Shown: piece by piece, positions 24,278 through 32,620 of the stretch
How positions within the stretch are numbered: position 1 is the first letter of the stretch
How the letters are laid out: each line of letters begins with the position of its first letter
NCBI GenBank assembly: GCA_029858555.1
Contig: JAOUEU010000007.1
Coordinates: forward strand, 1 to 34,228
DNA: 34,228 nucleotides
DNA from: Candidatus Zixiibacteriota bacterium
GTDB taxonomy: Bacteria; Zixibacteria; MSB-5A5; GN15; FEB-12
Direction: 5' to 3'
Program-made: the position numbers and the translations under genes
The notes under the pieces: model-generated
What the model was told of the DNA's origin: nothing
The model's input: only the letters and a program-made list of their open reading frames with translations
Databases searched by the model: none

Positions 24278-25348
24278 TTATCTCACCACCTTGTTTTTCA
24301 AGCGATAGACATAGGCCAGTACTTCGGCCACGGCCCGGTAGAGGTTGGCTGGCACCATCTGGCCGATATCGCACATCTTGAAAAGTGCCCGCGCCAGCGG
24401 CTTGTCCTCAACTATGGGGATGTTATGCTTTATGGCGATTTCCCTGATCATCTGTGCGATCAGTCGCTCACCCTTGGCGACCACCACTGGTGCCGTCATC
24501 TCCTCCTGGTCGTAGCGCAGGGCCACCGCTATCTCGGTGGGGTTGGTGATGACCACGTCGGCCGTGGGGATTTCCTGCATCATGCGATGACGTGACATTT
24601 CGCGCTGGAGCTGCCGCGTGCGCGACTTAATCAACGGGTCGCCTTCGGTGTCCTTGTACTCATCCCTCAACTCTTTCTTGGACATGCGGATAGATTTCTC
24701 ATAGTCGTAGCGCTGAAAGAGATAGTCGAGCACGGCGATGATGAAGATGACCGCGCCGATCTTCAAGGCCAGCAAGAGCGAGAGTCGACCCATCGATGCC
24801 GCTACTTCCGTGACACTCATGTCGGGCAGGTTGAAGAAGGACGGAAAATCTCTGCTGATGGCCTTGTACGCCACCAGTCCGATTACCAGCAGCTTGAGAC
24901 TGTTCTTGACGCCGTCGACGAGCGACTTGACGGAAACGAGTCGCTTGAGGCCTTTGGTGATGTCCAGTTTTTCGAACTTCGGTTCCAACGCCTTGGGGGC
25001 GATCTTGAATCCGACCTGAGCCACGTTGATGCCGACGGCGATGATCACCATCACGGCGAACACCGGCGTCAGAATCAGAAAGAACTTGGCCATGCTGTCG
25101 GTAAAAACTTTGGCGAAAGTCGGGTCAGAGGCGGCCAGGAACGGCGCGTTGGACATCGTGTAAGCCATCATTTGCTTTATCTGTCCGGCCAGCGAAGGCC
25201 CCAGCATGAACAATGTCAGAAAGCCGAGCACGATCACAGCTGCTGAGTTGAGCTCGACGGACTTGGCCACCCGGCCTTCTTCACGGGCTTTCTCCCGTCG
25301 CCGGGTTGTTGCCTTCTCTGTCCTTTCCTGAAAATCCTGATCAGCCAT
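24278..25348 (-). CDS. flhB: FlhB, export gate and substrate-specificity switch
   Basis: This 356-residue protein has four membrane helices (about residues 30-50, 90-110, 145-165 and 185-210) and a cytoplasmic tail. The autocleavage motif reads ITNPTEIAVALRYD (cleavage between Asn and Pro); the usual NPTH is NPTE, a variant known in the family. The N-terminal segment DFQERTEKATTRRREKAREE matches FlhB, as does the linker MSKKELRDEYKDTEGDP. FlhB switches export from rod/hook to filament proteins when FliK signals hook completion; the C-terminal part of FliK is encoded in this window. It sits between fliR (6 bp) and flhA (1 bp). Confidence 0.96.
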   Translation of the reverse strand: MADQDFQERTEKATTRRREKAREEGRVAKSVELNSAAVIVLGFLTLFMLGPSLAGQIKQMMAYTMSNAPFLAASDPTFAKVFTDSMAKFFLILTPVFAVMVIIAVGINVAQVGFKIAPKALEPKFEKLDITKGLKRLVSVKSLVDGVKNSLKLLVIGLVAYKAISRDFPSFFNLPDMSVTEVAASMGRLSLLLALKIGAVIFIIAVLDYLFQRYDYEKSIRMSKKELRDEYKDTEGDPLIKSRTRQLQREMSRHRMMQEIPTADVVITNPTEIAVALRYDQEEMTAPVVVAKGERLIAQMIREIAIKHNIPIVEDKPLARALFKMCDIGQMVPANLYRAVAEVLAYVYRLKNKVVR

Positions 25349-25354
25349 TTGCGT

Positions 25355-26143
25355 TTAGGCCCTCCCCATGGCGAGAAACATCAGCTTCAATTCCTGGTCG
25401 AGATAGCCGACCGACTTTTCGAGCACGTAGGACACCATGGGCAGCGAAATCGCCATCACGACCAGCCCCACGGCAATCTTGATGGGAAATCCGACGAAGA
25501 AGACGTTCATCGTCGGCATCGTCTTGGCAATCGTGCCGAGCGCGACGTCGGTCAGAAAGAGAGTTATCATCACCGGCGCGGCAATCTTGACGGCGACGAC
25601 AAACACGTACGCCGTGTACTTGATGATCAACTCGCCGACGCCGCCGGCCATACTGACGCCACCCGCCGGGATCACCAGGTAGCTGTCCACGAACGCACTT
25701 ATCACCAGGTGGTGACCGTTGATGGTGATAAAAATCAGGGTGGCCACCAAAAACCAGAAACGTCCCAGCAGCGAAACCTGACCGGCCATTTCCGGATCGA
25801 ACTCGGTGGCAATAGCCAGACCGACCTGGTAACCGATCATCGAGCCGGCTGTCTGCACTCCATAGAAGATGATCTGGAAAAACAGACCGATGACGAAACC
25901 GACCATTATCTCCTTGAGCGCCAGCCCGGCTAACTGCCACAGCGATTGCACCTCGGGCAACTCGACCGGCTGCAGGACGCTGACAAGGATCAGCGCCAGC
26001 AGTATCATCAGGCCGATCTTGACCAGGTTCGGAAACGAGTTATGACTCCAGACCGGGGCAATCAGAAAGATCCCGGACAGACGCAGAACGATTACGAGAA
26101 GTAACTGGAGTTTGTCGGCGGTATAGTTGATGAATTCGAACAA
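25355..26143 (-). CDS. fliR: FliR, flagellar export gate membrane protein
   Basis: This 262-residue membrane protein has about six helices, with RLSGIFLIAPVW near the start, the central VGFVIGLFFQIIFYGVQTAGSM typical of FliR, and KIAVGLVVMAISLP near the C-terminus. FliR forms one strand of the FliP5-FliQ4-FliR1 gate complex. The start codon is TTG (26143); the leader holds AGGAATTGGAACG just before it, a modest ribosome site. It follows a 217-bp gap after fliQ, unlike the usual tight fliQ-fliR spacing, and this gap contains a sigma-54-like promoter. No ATG nearby fits the family start better. Confidence 0.94.
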   Translation of the reverse strand: MFEFINYTADKLQLLLVIVLRLSGIFLIAPVWSHNSFPNLVKIGLMILLALILVSVLQPVELPEVQSLWQLAGLALKEIMVGFVIGLFFQIIFYGVQTAGSMIGYQVGLAIATEFDPEMAGQVSLLGRFWFLVATLIFITINGHHLVISAFVDSYLVIPAGGVSMAGGVGELIIKYTAYVFVVAVKIAAPVMITLFLTDVALGTIAKTMPTMNVFFVGFPIKIAVGLVVMAISLPMVSYVLEKSVGYLDQELKLMFLAMGRA

Positions 26144-26187
26144 CGTTCCAATTCCTATAATTAGGGTTAATCGACTTTTACCTATTT

Positions 26188-26202
26188 CAAACCGTGTGCC
26201 AG
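26188..26202 (-). promoter_or_regulatory. Sigma-54-like -24/-12 promoter upstream of fliR
   Basis: On the minus strand the site reads TGGCAC-ACGGT-TTGA: a perfect -24 box, correct 5-base spacing and one mismatch in the -12 box (TTGA for TTGC). The predicted start, about 26176, lies 33 bases before the TTG start of fliR. It would make fliR-flhB-flhA-flhF-flhG-fliA separately transcribed from the upstream genes. Confidence 0.5.
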
Positions 26203-26244
26203 AATGAAACAGTTCTAAGGATTTCTTAACGGGTTGACTGACAA

Positions 26245-26291
26245 GGCCTTAGAAGAGGCCCCGAGAATGAGCGCCGCGATTGGTCAGCGGC
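26245..26291. other. Two adjacent hairpins in the fliQ-fliR gap
   Basis: GGCCT-N6-AGGCC (26245-26260) and GCCGC-N9-GCGGC (26273-26291) are exact inverted repeats between fliQ and fliR. Neither is followed by a T-run on the minus strand. They could slow or end transcription after fliQ, or stabilise its message; the evidence is structural only. Confidence 0.3.
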
Positions 26292-26360
26292 CTGAGGAAA
26301 AATTTACCAGCGTTGTGGGAAAATCGTTCAATTGACCACTTGGCAAGCATCGTTGCTTCC

Positions 26361-26630
26361 CTACCCGGCCAGCTGCGGAATCATCTCGAACAGGTGGCGC
26401 GTAAAATCGGTGGCCATATTGATCATCCATGGCAGAAAGATTAACAAAGCCAGCGCCATGGCGAGAATCTTGGGGACGAAGGTTAGCGTCATCTCGTTGA
26501 TCTGGGTGACAGCCTGGAAGATGGAGATAGCCAGGCCGACGATCAGCCCGAACAACAACATGGGTCCGGCAATCATGACGGTCAGAATCAAGGCCTCGCG
26601 CCCTATCGAAACAACCATCTGCGGTGTCAT
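26361..26630 (-). CDS. fliQ: FliQ, flagellar export gate subunit
   Basis: This 89-residue protein has two membrane helices (AGPMLLFGLIVGLAISIFQ and KILAMALALLIFLPWMINM) joined by AVTQINEMTLTFVPK, the family signature. Size and layout match FliQ exactly. It contributes four copies to the FliP-FliQ-FliR gate. It lies 15 bp after fliP. The long gap to fliR is unusual. Confidence 0.96.
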   Translation of the reverse strand: MTPQMVVSIGREALILTVMIAGPMLLFGLIVGLAISIFQAVTQINEMTLTFVPKILAMALALLIFLPWMINMATDFTRHLFEMIPQLAG

Positions 26631-26645
26631 TTTTCGACTCCCTTA

Positions 26646-27398
26646 CTATACGTGAAATGATTCCACCAGCGACTTGACCAGCAAGTACCAGCCGTCAACC
26701 AACACGAAAAGCAGTATCTTGAACGGCAGCGATACGATGATCGGCGGCAGCATCATCATACCCATCGACATTAACACCGAGGCCACCACCATGTCTATCA
26801 CCAGGAAGGGCACGAACAGCACAAAGGCTATCTGGAAGGCCGTGCGCAGCTCGGAGATGACGAATCCCGGGACGAGCACGTGCAGGGGAATATCATCGGC
26901 GTTTTGCGGCTGCTCTATCTTGGCGATGTTGACGAAGAGGGCCAGGTCTTTTTCCCTGGTCTGAGCCAGCATGAATTTCCGAAACGGCGCTACGGCCGTG
27001 TCAAACGCCTCCTCCTTGCTGATCTGTTGGTCCAGATACGGCTTGATGCCCTCGTTGTATGATTTGTTGATGACGGGTGACATGACGAAAAAGGTCAGTA
27101 TCAGTGCCAGCGCCAGAAGCAACTGGTTGGGCGGCATTTGGTGAATGCCCATGGCCTGCCGCAGAAAAGAAAAGACGACCGTGAAGCGCACGAACGATGT
27201 CACCATTATGATAATCGACGGCGCCAGCGCCAGGACGGTCAACAGGACAACTATCTGCAGCGTTGTTGACAAATCCGCCGGCTCGGTGGCTTCACCGACC
27301 TGCACGGATACCTTGGGCAGGGTTTGCGCGCCCAGATCCCCAGTTAAGAGCAAGATGGCGCCAAGCGCCTGAGAGATTTTACCGGCTGATGCTTTCAT
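26646..27398 (-). CDS. fliP: FliP, flagellar export gate subunit
   Basis: This 250-residue protein has an N-terminal cleavable signal (ALGAILLLTGDLGAQ) and four membrane helices, including the family motifs SIIIMVTSFVRFTVVFSFLR, MGIHQMPPNQLLLALALILT and MMMLPPIIVSLPFKILLFVL. The periplasmic region (about 115-180) carries VINKSYNEGIKPYLDQQ. FliP forms the pentameric core of the export gate. It lies downstream of fliO by 68 bp and upstream of fliQ by 15 bp. Confidence 0.97.
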   Translation of the reverse strand: MKASAGKISQALGAILLLTGDLGAQTLPKVSVQVGEATEPADLSTTLQIVVLLTVLALAPSIIIMVTSFVRFTVVFSFLRQAMGIHQMPPNQLLLALALILTFFVMSPVINKSYNEGIKPYLDQQISKEEAFDTAVAPFRKFMLAQTREKDLALFVNIAKIEQPQNADDIPLHVLVPGFVISELRTAFQIAFVLFVPFLVIDMVVASVLMSMGMMMLPPIIVSLPFKILLFVLVDGWYLLVKSLVESFHV

Positions 27399-27466
27399 AT
27401 CCTATATGCTTCTGCAGTCAAATCGCAACGTCCCTGTCGCGAATCTGATGTTTCGGACCGTGCCGT

Positions 27467-28057
27467 TCACTCATGCCTGCCGGCCAGAGCCGCCCGATTC
27501 CGTGTCAGGCTCAGGCTTCTCATCTTCTGTGAAGCGGCGCTTAACATTCTTCTAAAACTGTAGTTTTCCTTTTCGACATTTTCACGAGCCGTGATCTCGG
27601 CGGTCTGGTTCGCATCCAGCTCGGCCAGCACCGATATGGCGCCGTCCGTGATACCCACCAGTACCGCCTTGTCGGCCACTCGAATGAGCGAGACGGTCTT
27701 TTTGGGACCGACGTAGGTCGTCTCCAGCACTTCCAGCACGCTGTTTCGGCGGTTACCTGCATAGCGCCGCCCCATGGTCCTTTTGAGCAGGAATATTCCC
27801 ACGTAGATGCACAGGACAACGACTACCAGGGCACTGAGCATTTTGAGCAGCGAGGGCAAGGCCGAGGTTGCCATCGCCGACGAAAGGTCACTCTCTGTCA
27901 CTTCCGTCTGCCCCTGGCCTTCCTGCAAGACGGACGCCGCCGTTCGGTCGGCCGTCACCGGGTCGGTGTTTATAAACAGCAACCCCATAAACGCCAGACC
28001 GAGAATGGCGGCCACGGCCGCAATTCGCCTGCGGTTCGCCTTATTGCTGTTCGGCAA
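27467..28057 (-). CDS. fliO: FliO, flagellar biosynthesis protein
   Basis: This 196-residue protein has an N-terminal hydrophobic segment (about 11-30) that may be a signal or anchor, a periplasmic linker, a second membrane helix (about 68-90, LLKMLSALVVVVLCIYVGIFLL) and the FliO cytoplasmic domain NSVLEVLETTYVGPKKTVSLIR with AVLVGITDGAISVLAEL. FliO assists assembly of the FliP ring. The start codon is TTG (28057), overlapping fliN by 17 bases, so translation is probably coupled. The C-terminus is a basic tail. Confidence 0.9.
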   Translation of the reverse strand: MPNSNKANRRRIAAVAAILGLAFMGLLFINTDPVTADRTAASVLQEGQGQTEVTESDLSSAMATSALPSLLKMLSALVVVVLCIYVGIFLLKRTMGRRYAGNRRNSVLEVLETTYVGPKKTVSLIRVADKAVLVGITDGAISVLAELDANQTAEITARENVEKENYSFRRMLSAASQKMRSLSLTRNRAALAGRHE

Positions 28058-28724
28058 TGCTTCTCAGCCTTTCTTCCGGCGTCATCAGTTGGGTGATGCG
28101 TACCCCAAAGTTTTCGTCGATGACAACTACCTCACCTTTGGCGACGGCCTTGTAGTTGACGAGGACATCAACCGGCTCGCCGGCCAGTTTACTGAGTTCG
28201 ACCACTGACCCGGGCCCCAGCGCCAATATATCCGAGATCGACAACCGGGTACGCCCCAGTTCGATTGACACCGGCAGGTTGACGTCCATCAAAAGATCGA
28301 TATTGCGCGGTGTCGGCCTCTCGGCCGGTTCCGATAGATGCTGAAATTCCGCCCGAGAAGCCCTGGCCGAACCGAAGTTGATCTCCTCGGGGGAGGTCTG
28401 CGGGCTCTCCTCGGGAAGGTCCTCGAGCATCGCCAGCATCTCGGCATCGGCGTCCGACACATCCTGTCCGGTCGCGGCGGAAAGACTCGACCCGTCAGCA
28501 GCATCGACGGCCGAAGGACCCGGCTCGGAAGGCGCTTTGTCTATCGCCGCCTCACGGGCACCGGTAGGCGTGCCCGCCGGGGACTGAGTGAAAGCAGCCT
28601 CGTTTGACTGATCTGCCCTGGGGCCGGGCGGAGCTTCTCGCCCGGGGGAGACATCGCCTTGCTGATGGTCGACATTCTCCTCCTGCCGGTCCTTCGCCTG
28701 CTGCAGATCTTTTTCGTCTGTCAT
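28041..28724 (-). CDS. fliN: FliN, flagellar switch (C-ring) protein with long acidic N-terminus
   Basis: The C-terminal 80 residues form the SpoA domain of FliN: NIDLLMDVNLPVSIELGRTR, SISDILALGPGSVVELSKL, GEPVDVLVNYKAVAKGEVVV, FGVRITQLMTPEERL. The first 140 residues are acidic and low in complexity (Asp/Glu/Gln/Ala/Pro-rich), and look disordered; enteric FliN is 137 residues in all, so the extension is large. No FliY-type CheC phosphatase motifs are visible. FliN forms the base of the C-ring with FliM and FliG. It follows fliM by 3 bp. Confidence 0.93.
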   Translation of the reverse strand: MTDEKDLQQAKDRQEENVDHQQGDVSPGREAPPGPRADQSNEAAFTQSPAGTPTGAREAAIDKAPSEPGPSAVDAADGSSLSAATGQDVSDADAEMLAMLEDLPEESPQTSPEEINFGSARASRAEFQHLSEPAERPTPRNIDLLMDVNLPVSIELGRTRLSISDILALGPGSVVELSKLAGEPVDVLVNYKAVAKGEVVVIDENFGVRITQLMTPEERLRSIAEQQ

Positions 28725-28727
28725 ATG

Positions 28728-29723
28728 TCAATTCTCCTCTAAAAGGCCTTCGCAAACCCTGATGACCTGGAATGATTTCTTCTTACCGGTAAGGCCCGGC
28801 TTGGCTACATACTTCTTGCGTTTGTTGACAAAAATATCCATCGGCTGGTTGATCTTTTTCTCCGAGGGGATAATGTCACCGATTTTCAACTGCAGGAAGT
28901 CCTTCATCTTAATGTCGGTGTTGAGCAGGACCGCCGAAAGTTCGGCAGAGACGGACTGCAGGTTCCGCACGTTCACCGACCGGTCGGCTTCAAGATTCTT
29001 TTTCTTAGTGGCGTCAATCCAGTTCTGTCCGGAAAGCTTGGTGATGACCGGTTCCAGGGCCACGTACGGATAACAGACGGTCAATAGCCCCGTCGATTGA
29101 AACAGTTTGATCTGAAAGGAGACAACCACCACGGTCTCACCGGGGGGCACAATCTGTATGAACTGGGGATTAGTCTCGAAACTCTTTTGCTCAACCTCTA
29201 TTTTGATTATGTTTTCCCACGATTTCTCGAGATCATGATACAGCTCATTGGCCAGGCGAAGCATCACCGACCTCTCGATACCGGTCAACTCCCGCTCCGT
29301 CTCCAGGATTTTCCCGTTGCCGCCGAACATGCGGTCTATCAGGGCAAAGGTCAGGGTAGGATTATAGTCAGCCAGGCAGGCCGCGTCGAGCGGAGGAGCT
29401 GCAAAAGTGTAGGTGCACGACGGTGTGACCAGCGACATGATAAACTCCGAGTATGTAATCTGGTCGACCGACACCAGGTCCACATCGACAATCGTCCTGA
29501 GGATGGCCGATAAGGAGGAAGCGTATTGGCCGGCGAAGTTGTCGTGCATGTTTTCAAGAGTCCGGATCTGGTCCTTGGACACCCGGTTGGGATGTTTGAA
29601 ATCATAGGTGATCACCGAGCGCAGCTTATCGCCGTTACTTTTCTCCTCGGCGGGCTGGTCCTCACCCGACGATACCGTCGTCAGGAGGGCGTCTATCTCG
29701 TCCTGTGAAAGAATCTTTGCCAC
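28728..29723 (-). CDS. fliM: FliM, flagellar motor switch protein
   Basis: This 331-residue protein starts at GTG (29723) with AAGGA nine bases upstream. The N-terminus AKILSQDEIDALLTTV is the CheY-binding segment of FliM. The middle domain (about 45-225) carries NRVSKDQIRTLENMHDNFA, and the C-terminal SpoA domain (about 250-325) has AELSAVLLNTDIKMKDFLQL, KIGDIIPSEKKINQPMDIFV. FliM binds phosphorylated CheY and turns the motor. It lies 12 bp after fliL. Confidence 0.96.
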   Translation of the reverse strand: MAKILSQDEIDALLTTVSSGEDQPAEEKSNGDKLRSVITYDFKHPNRVSKDQIRTLENMHDNFAGQYASSLSAILRTIVDVDLVSVDQITYSEFIMSLVTPSCTYTFAAPPLDAACLADYNPTLTFALIDRMFGGNGKILETERELTGIERSVMLRLANELYHDLEKSWENIIKIEVEQKSFETNPQFIQIVPPGETVVVVSFQIKLFQSTGLLTVCYPYVALEPVITKLSGQNWIDATKKKNLEADRSVNVRNLQSVSAELSAVLLNTDIKMKDFLQLKIGDIIPSEKKINQPMDIFVNKRKKYVAKPGLTGKKKSFQVIRVCEGLLEEN

Positions 29724-29735
29724 TTTCTGAAATCC

Positions 29736-30338
29736 TTATTGCAGCACAAAATCAGTGTAATAAACGCCGGCCAGGTCGTCCGTCCTCATGAGTTGACCGA
29801 TTCGCTTCTTGATCTGGAAACGTACCACCTCTTTTTGCTTGGCGTCGGTCAGCTGAGCAATCGTCTTGGACGACAGAATCGTAATCAGAGCGTCCCGGAT
29901 GATCGGCTCTCGCTCCTCGAATTGGGCGACCAGTTTGGCCGATTCGAGCTCAAAACCGAAAGACACCGAAAGGAAACGCGAGCCGCCGGTTCCGGCCGGG
30001 TTTATGACGATGTCCTGAATCGAGTAGATGTAGGATTCGTCTTTGCCCCCACTTTTTCGGTCGCCGGTCGGTTTATTGGGTTCTTTCTTGGGCTTTTCCT
30101 CTTTCTGCTGCTGGGATTGCGCGACCCGGGTCGGTCCCGAGTCGTCCTCAGCGGAGCCCGACATCAGCGGTTTGATGACAAAGGCCGTCAGAGCGATCCC
30201 TATGACAACCGCCCCCAAACCGACGCCGCCAAAGAGAAACAGCCGTCGGCGCCCCGCTTTGACCGGGGTCGCCTTGGGTGTCTCTTCAACGCCGGTATCG
30301 TCCGATTCGATCATCGTCTTCTCGTCTTCATTGGCCAT
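29736..30338 (-). CDS. fliL: FliL, basal body-associated protein
   Basis: This 200-residue protein has a short cytoplasmic part, one membrane helix (about 32-55, LFLFGGVGLGAVVIGIALTAFV), a Lys/Glu/Pro-rich periplasmic linker and the FliL domain (about 100-200: SIQDIVINPAGTGGSRFLSV, EREPIIRDALITILSSKTI, QIKKRIGQLMRTDDLAGVYY, TDFVLQ). FliL surrounds the stator and boosts torque. It overlaps nothing but lies 2 bp after flbD and 12 bp before fliM. Confidence 0.95.
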   Translation of the reverse strand: MANEDEKTMIESDDTGVEETPKATPVKAGRRRLFLFGGVGLGAVVIGIALTAFVIKPLMSGSAEDDSGPTRVAQSQQQKEEKPKKEPNKPTGDRKSGGKDESYIYSIQDIVINPAGTGGSRFLSVSFGFELESAKLVAQFEEREPIIRDALITILSSKTIAQLTDAKQKEVVRFQIKKRIGQLMRTDDLAGVYYTDFVLQ

Positions 30339-30340
30339 TG

Positions 30341-30565
30341 CTAAACCCCTTCAGGATTTGCGGCGGTATCCGCGCGCTGCACACGGATACCGCACATTCT
30401 CTTGAATGCCGCCACCCTCGCGATGATGTCATCGATGGATTCCTTCACCATTATCTTCTTGCCGGTGGTCAGCGAAACAATGGTATCGGGACTGGCCTCG
30501 ACGAACTCAATGAGATCGGCGTTGAGGACCAGCAGGGAATCGTTTAAACGGGTGACTTTTATCAT
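30341..30565 (-). CDS. flbD: FlbD family flagellar protein (SwrD-like)
   Basis: This 74-residue protein matches the small FlbD/SwrD family: MIKVTRLNDSLLVLNADLIE, ASPDTIVSLTTGKKIMVKES, IDDIIARVAAFKR. In Bacillus subtilis the family member SwrD raises motor torque; it should not be confused with the Caulobacter transcription factor of the same name. It lies 4 bp after flgE and 2 bp before fliL, the usual place. The start ATG fits the family. Confidence 0.93.
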   Translation of the reverse strand: MIKVTRLNDSLLVLNADLIEFVEASPDTIVSLTTGKKIMVKESIDDIIARVAAFKRMCGIRVQRADTAANPEGV

Positions 30566-30569
30566 CTAA

Positions 30570-32522
30570 TTATCTCTTTATGTTTACCAGTTCATCGAGC
30601 ATGTTGTCGGAGGTGGTGATAATCCGGGCATTCGCCTGGAAACCGCGCTGGGCCGTGATCATGCTGGTAAACTCCTGAGCGATGTCGACAGCCGACGATT
30701 CCAGGGCGCCGGATGATATTCTGGCGGCTACGGTTGAGCCGGCTACACCTTCCACCGCTTCACCGGAGTTGGCCGACGGCTGATACATCGACTTGCCGGC
30801 TTTCCTGAGTCCGGCCTGGTTGGAGAAGTCCGCCAGGAGTATCTGCGCCAGGACGCGCGTGACACCGTTGGAGAATATGCCGGAGATGTTGCCGGCCTCG
30901 TCAATGGCAATCTTTTCCAGAATTCCCAACCCGTAGCCATCCTGGGCTACTATGGAAGCCGTGTGTCTGCCCGACGCGAACCCGGTCAAACCGTTGAAAT
31001 TGCCCGGGGTGCCCGCGTCCAGAGTTATGCTGAGGTTATCGGCTCCGTTATTGGGGTCGATGATCACAGCGGTAGCGCCGCCGTTGTAGTCAAAGCTCCT
31101 CAGCGAGCCGTCCGAATCAAACAGAACGTAGCCGCTCCCTCCGGTAGTCACCGTCTCGTTACCCAGGGTCGAAGCGTTCCATTCCCACCGGTTGTCAATT
31201 ATCGACTTGAAGAACTCAATGGTAAAGGTGTGCTTGGCACCCTGCGAGTCAAACACGTTAATGGACGTTGAATGGGTCGTGGCGGCGGTCTCGATAACCA
31301 GTTCGTTACCCACGGTTGTGGCCGCCAAGCCGGCCGAACCGGCGCTGATCTCCACACCGCCTTCGCCCAGCCCGCTTAAGCCCGTGGCCAGACCAGTATT
31401 GTCATCAATGACTAAATCCAGAGTCGTCGTCACAGGCCCGGCCGCCGGACCGCTGCCGCGCGAAGGGACAAAGGTATCGGTAGCCACAAACGTGGCGTCA
31501 TTACCGCCGGCCGAAACGAACGTATTGCCCGCCCCGGGTGCAACGCCGAATACGAGGTTGACGATATTGCCGGCCACCGCGTCGTTCGACTGAAAGTTAT
31601 AGACAGCATCCGAGCCGGCCTTGTCCCGCGTGATTTGCATCTCGCCACCCGCCGTCAGCGTCGCCGTCACTCCGGCGATCTGATTGATGCCATTGAGCAG
31701 GTCTTCGACAGTCGAGGTCCCGCTCAGGCCGGTGATATTCTCGGTGCGTGAGCCGTCAATGGTCAATGAAAAATCGAAGACGGTGATACCCAGACCGCCT
31801 GCCCCCAGACTGGTGCCAAGCGTGAGAGCGGGCACGCCGCCGATAAAGGTGCCCCGCGTCGCCTGGTTGCCTACGATGTCAATGGTGTGAATACCGCCGA
31901 CGCCGTTGAGAGCCGTGCCGGAAACATTAAACACGTTTGACGTGCCGGCGTGGACCAGTCGGGCGATGGAGTCGGTAGCCGAGGCATCAATGTTGTTGGC
32001 CAATGTCACTACTTCGGTGGCTCTGGCCGGGTCCTGCTGTCCGAACGGCAGGGTGATGGTTCCGATAGTGGCCAGCGATGGAATGTTGCCCGAGGAGTCA
32101 GCCATCTTACCCAGCACAAAAAGTCCCGTAGCCGGGTCCACCAGGCTGGAGTTAGCGTCGAAGCCAAAGGCGCCCGCTCTAGTGTAGAACTTGTTGTCGT
32201 TGGCGTCTCCCAGAATGAAAAATCCGGAACCCTGAATGGCCAGGTCGGTGATCTGGCCGGTTGTCTCCAGCCCACCCTGTTGAAACATGGTATCAATAGC
32301 CGCTACCTGCATGCCCAGACCGAGCTGCAGCGGATTGGTGCCGCCGGATACAGCCGACGGCCGGCCGGCCCCTCTGAAAGTCTGGACCAGCGCCTCCTGA
32401 AAATTCACCCGGCTTGCTTTGAAACCAATAGTGTTGATGTTCGCGATGTTGTTACCTATCACGTTCATCTTCGTCTGGTGGTTTTTCAAGCCAGATACAC
32501 CTGCGAACAATGATGCCATCAT
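30570..32522 (-). CDS. flgE: FlgE, flagellar hook protein (long form)
   Basis: This 650-residue hook protein has the N-terminal D0 segment MMASLFAGVSGLKNHQTKMN, VIGNNIANINTIGFKASRVN, and the C-terminal D0 helix SAVDIAQEFTSMITAQRGFQ, ANARIITTSDNMLDELVNIK. The hook-specific domain includes TSINVFDSQGAKHTFTIEFF. The family in enteric bacteria is about 400 residues, so the middle carries about 200 extra residues, rich in Gly/Thr/Ala, that probably form an outer domain on the hook surface. Two ATG codons occur in tandem (32522 and 32519); GGAGGG lies nine bases before the first. An 18-bp palindrome sits just upstream. Confidence 0.95.
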   Translation of the reverse strand: MMASLFAGVSGLKNHQTKMNVIGNNIANINTIGFKASRVNFQEALVQTFRGAGRPSAVSGGTNPLQLGLGMQVAAIDTMFQQGGLETTGQITDLAIQGSGFFILGDANDNKFYTRAGAFGFDANSSLVDPATGLFVLGKMADSSGNIPSLATIGTITLPFGQQDPARATEVVTLANNIDASATDSIARLVHAGTSNVFNVSGTALNGVGGIHTIDIVGNQATRGTFIGGVPALTLGTSLGAGGLGITVFDFSLTIDGSRTENITGLSGTSTVEDLLNGINQIAGVTATLTAGGEMQITRDKAGSDAVYNFQSNDAVAGNIVNLVFGVAPGAGNTFVSAGGNDATFVATDTFVPSRGSGPAAGPVTTTLDLVIDDNTGLATGLSGLGEGGVEISAGSAGLAATTVGNELVIETAATTHSTSINVFDSQGAKHTFTIEFFKSIIDNRWEWNASTLGNETVTTGGSGYVLFDSDGSLRSFDYNGGATAVIIDPNNGADNLSITLDAGTPGNFNGLTGFASGRHTASIVAQDGYGLGILEKIAIDEAGNISGIFSNGVTRVLAQILLADFSNQAGLRKAGKSMYQPSANSGEAVEGVAGSTVAARISSGALESSAVDIAQEFTSMITAQRGFQANARIITTSDNMLDELVNIKR

Positions 32523-32555
32523 GGTTTAGTGCCCTCCATGCATTATGGCAGGGTT

Positions 32556-32573
32556 TCTCCATCGCGATGGAGA
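32556..32573. repeat. 18-bp perfect palindrome upstream of flgE
   Basis: TCTCCATCGCGATGGAGA is exactly self-complementary, 34 bases before the flgE start, in the 98-bp gap after the TIGR02530 gene. As RNA it would be a strong stem with a tight loop, which could stabilise or set the end of a processed flgE message; as DNA it could be an operator. No T-run follows, so it is not a plain terminator. Confidence 0.5.
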
Positions 32574-32620
32574 CCAACCCCGTTTTACGTTACTGTTGTA
32601 TGTGCTTTTCATCTTTCATC

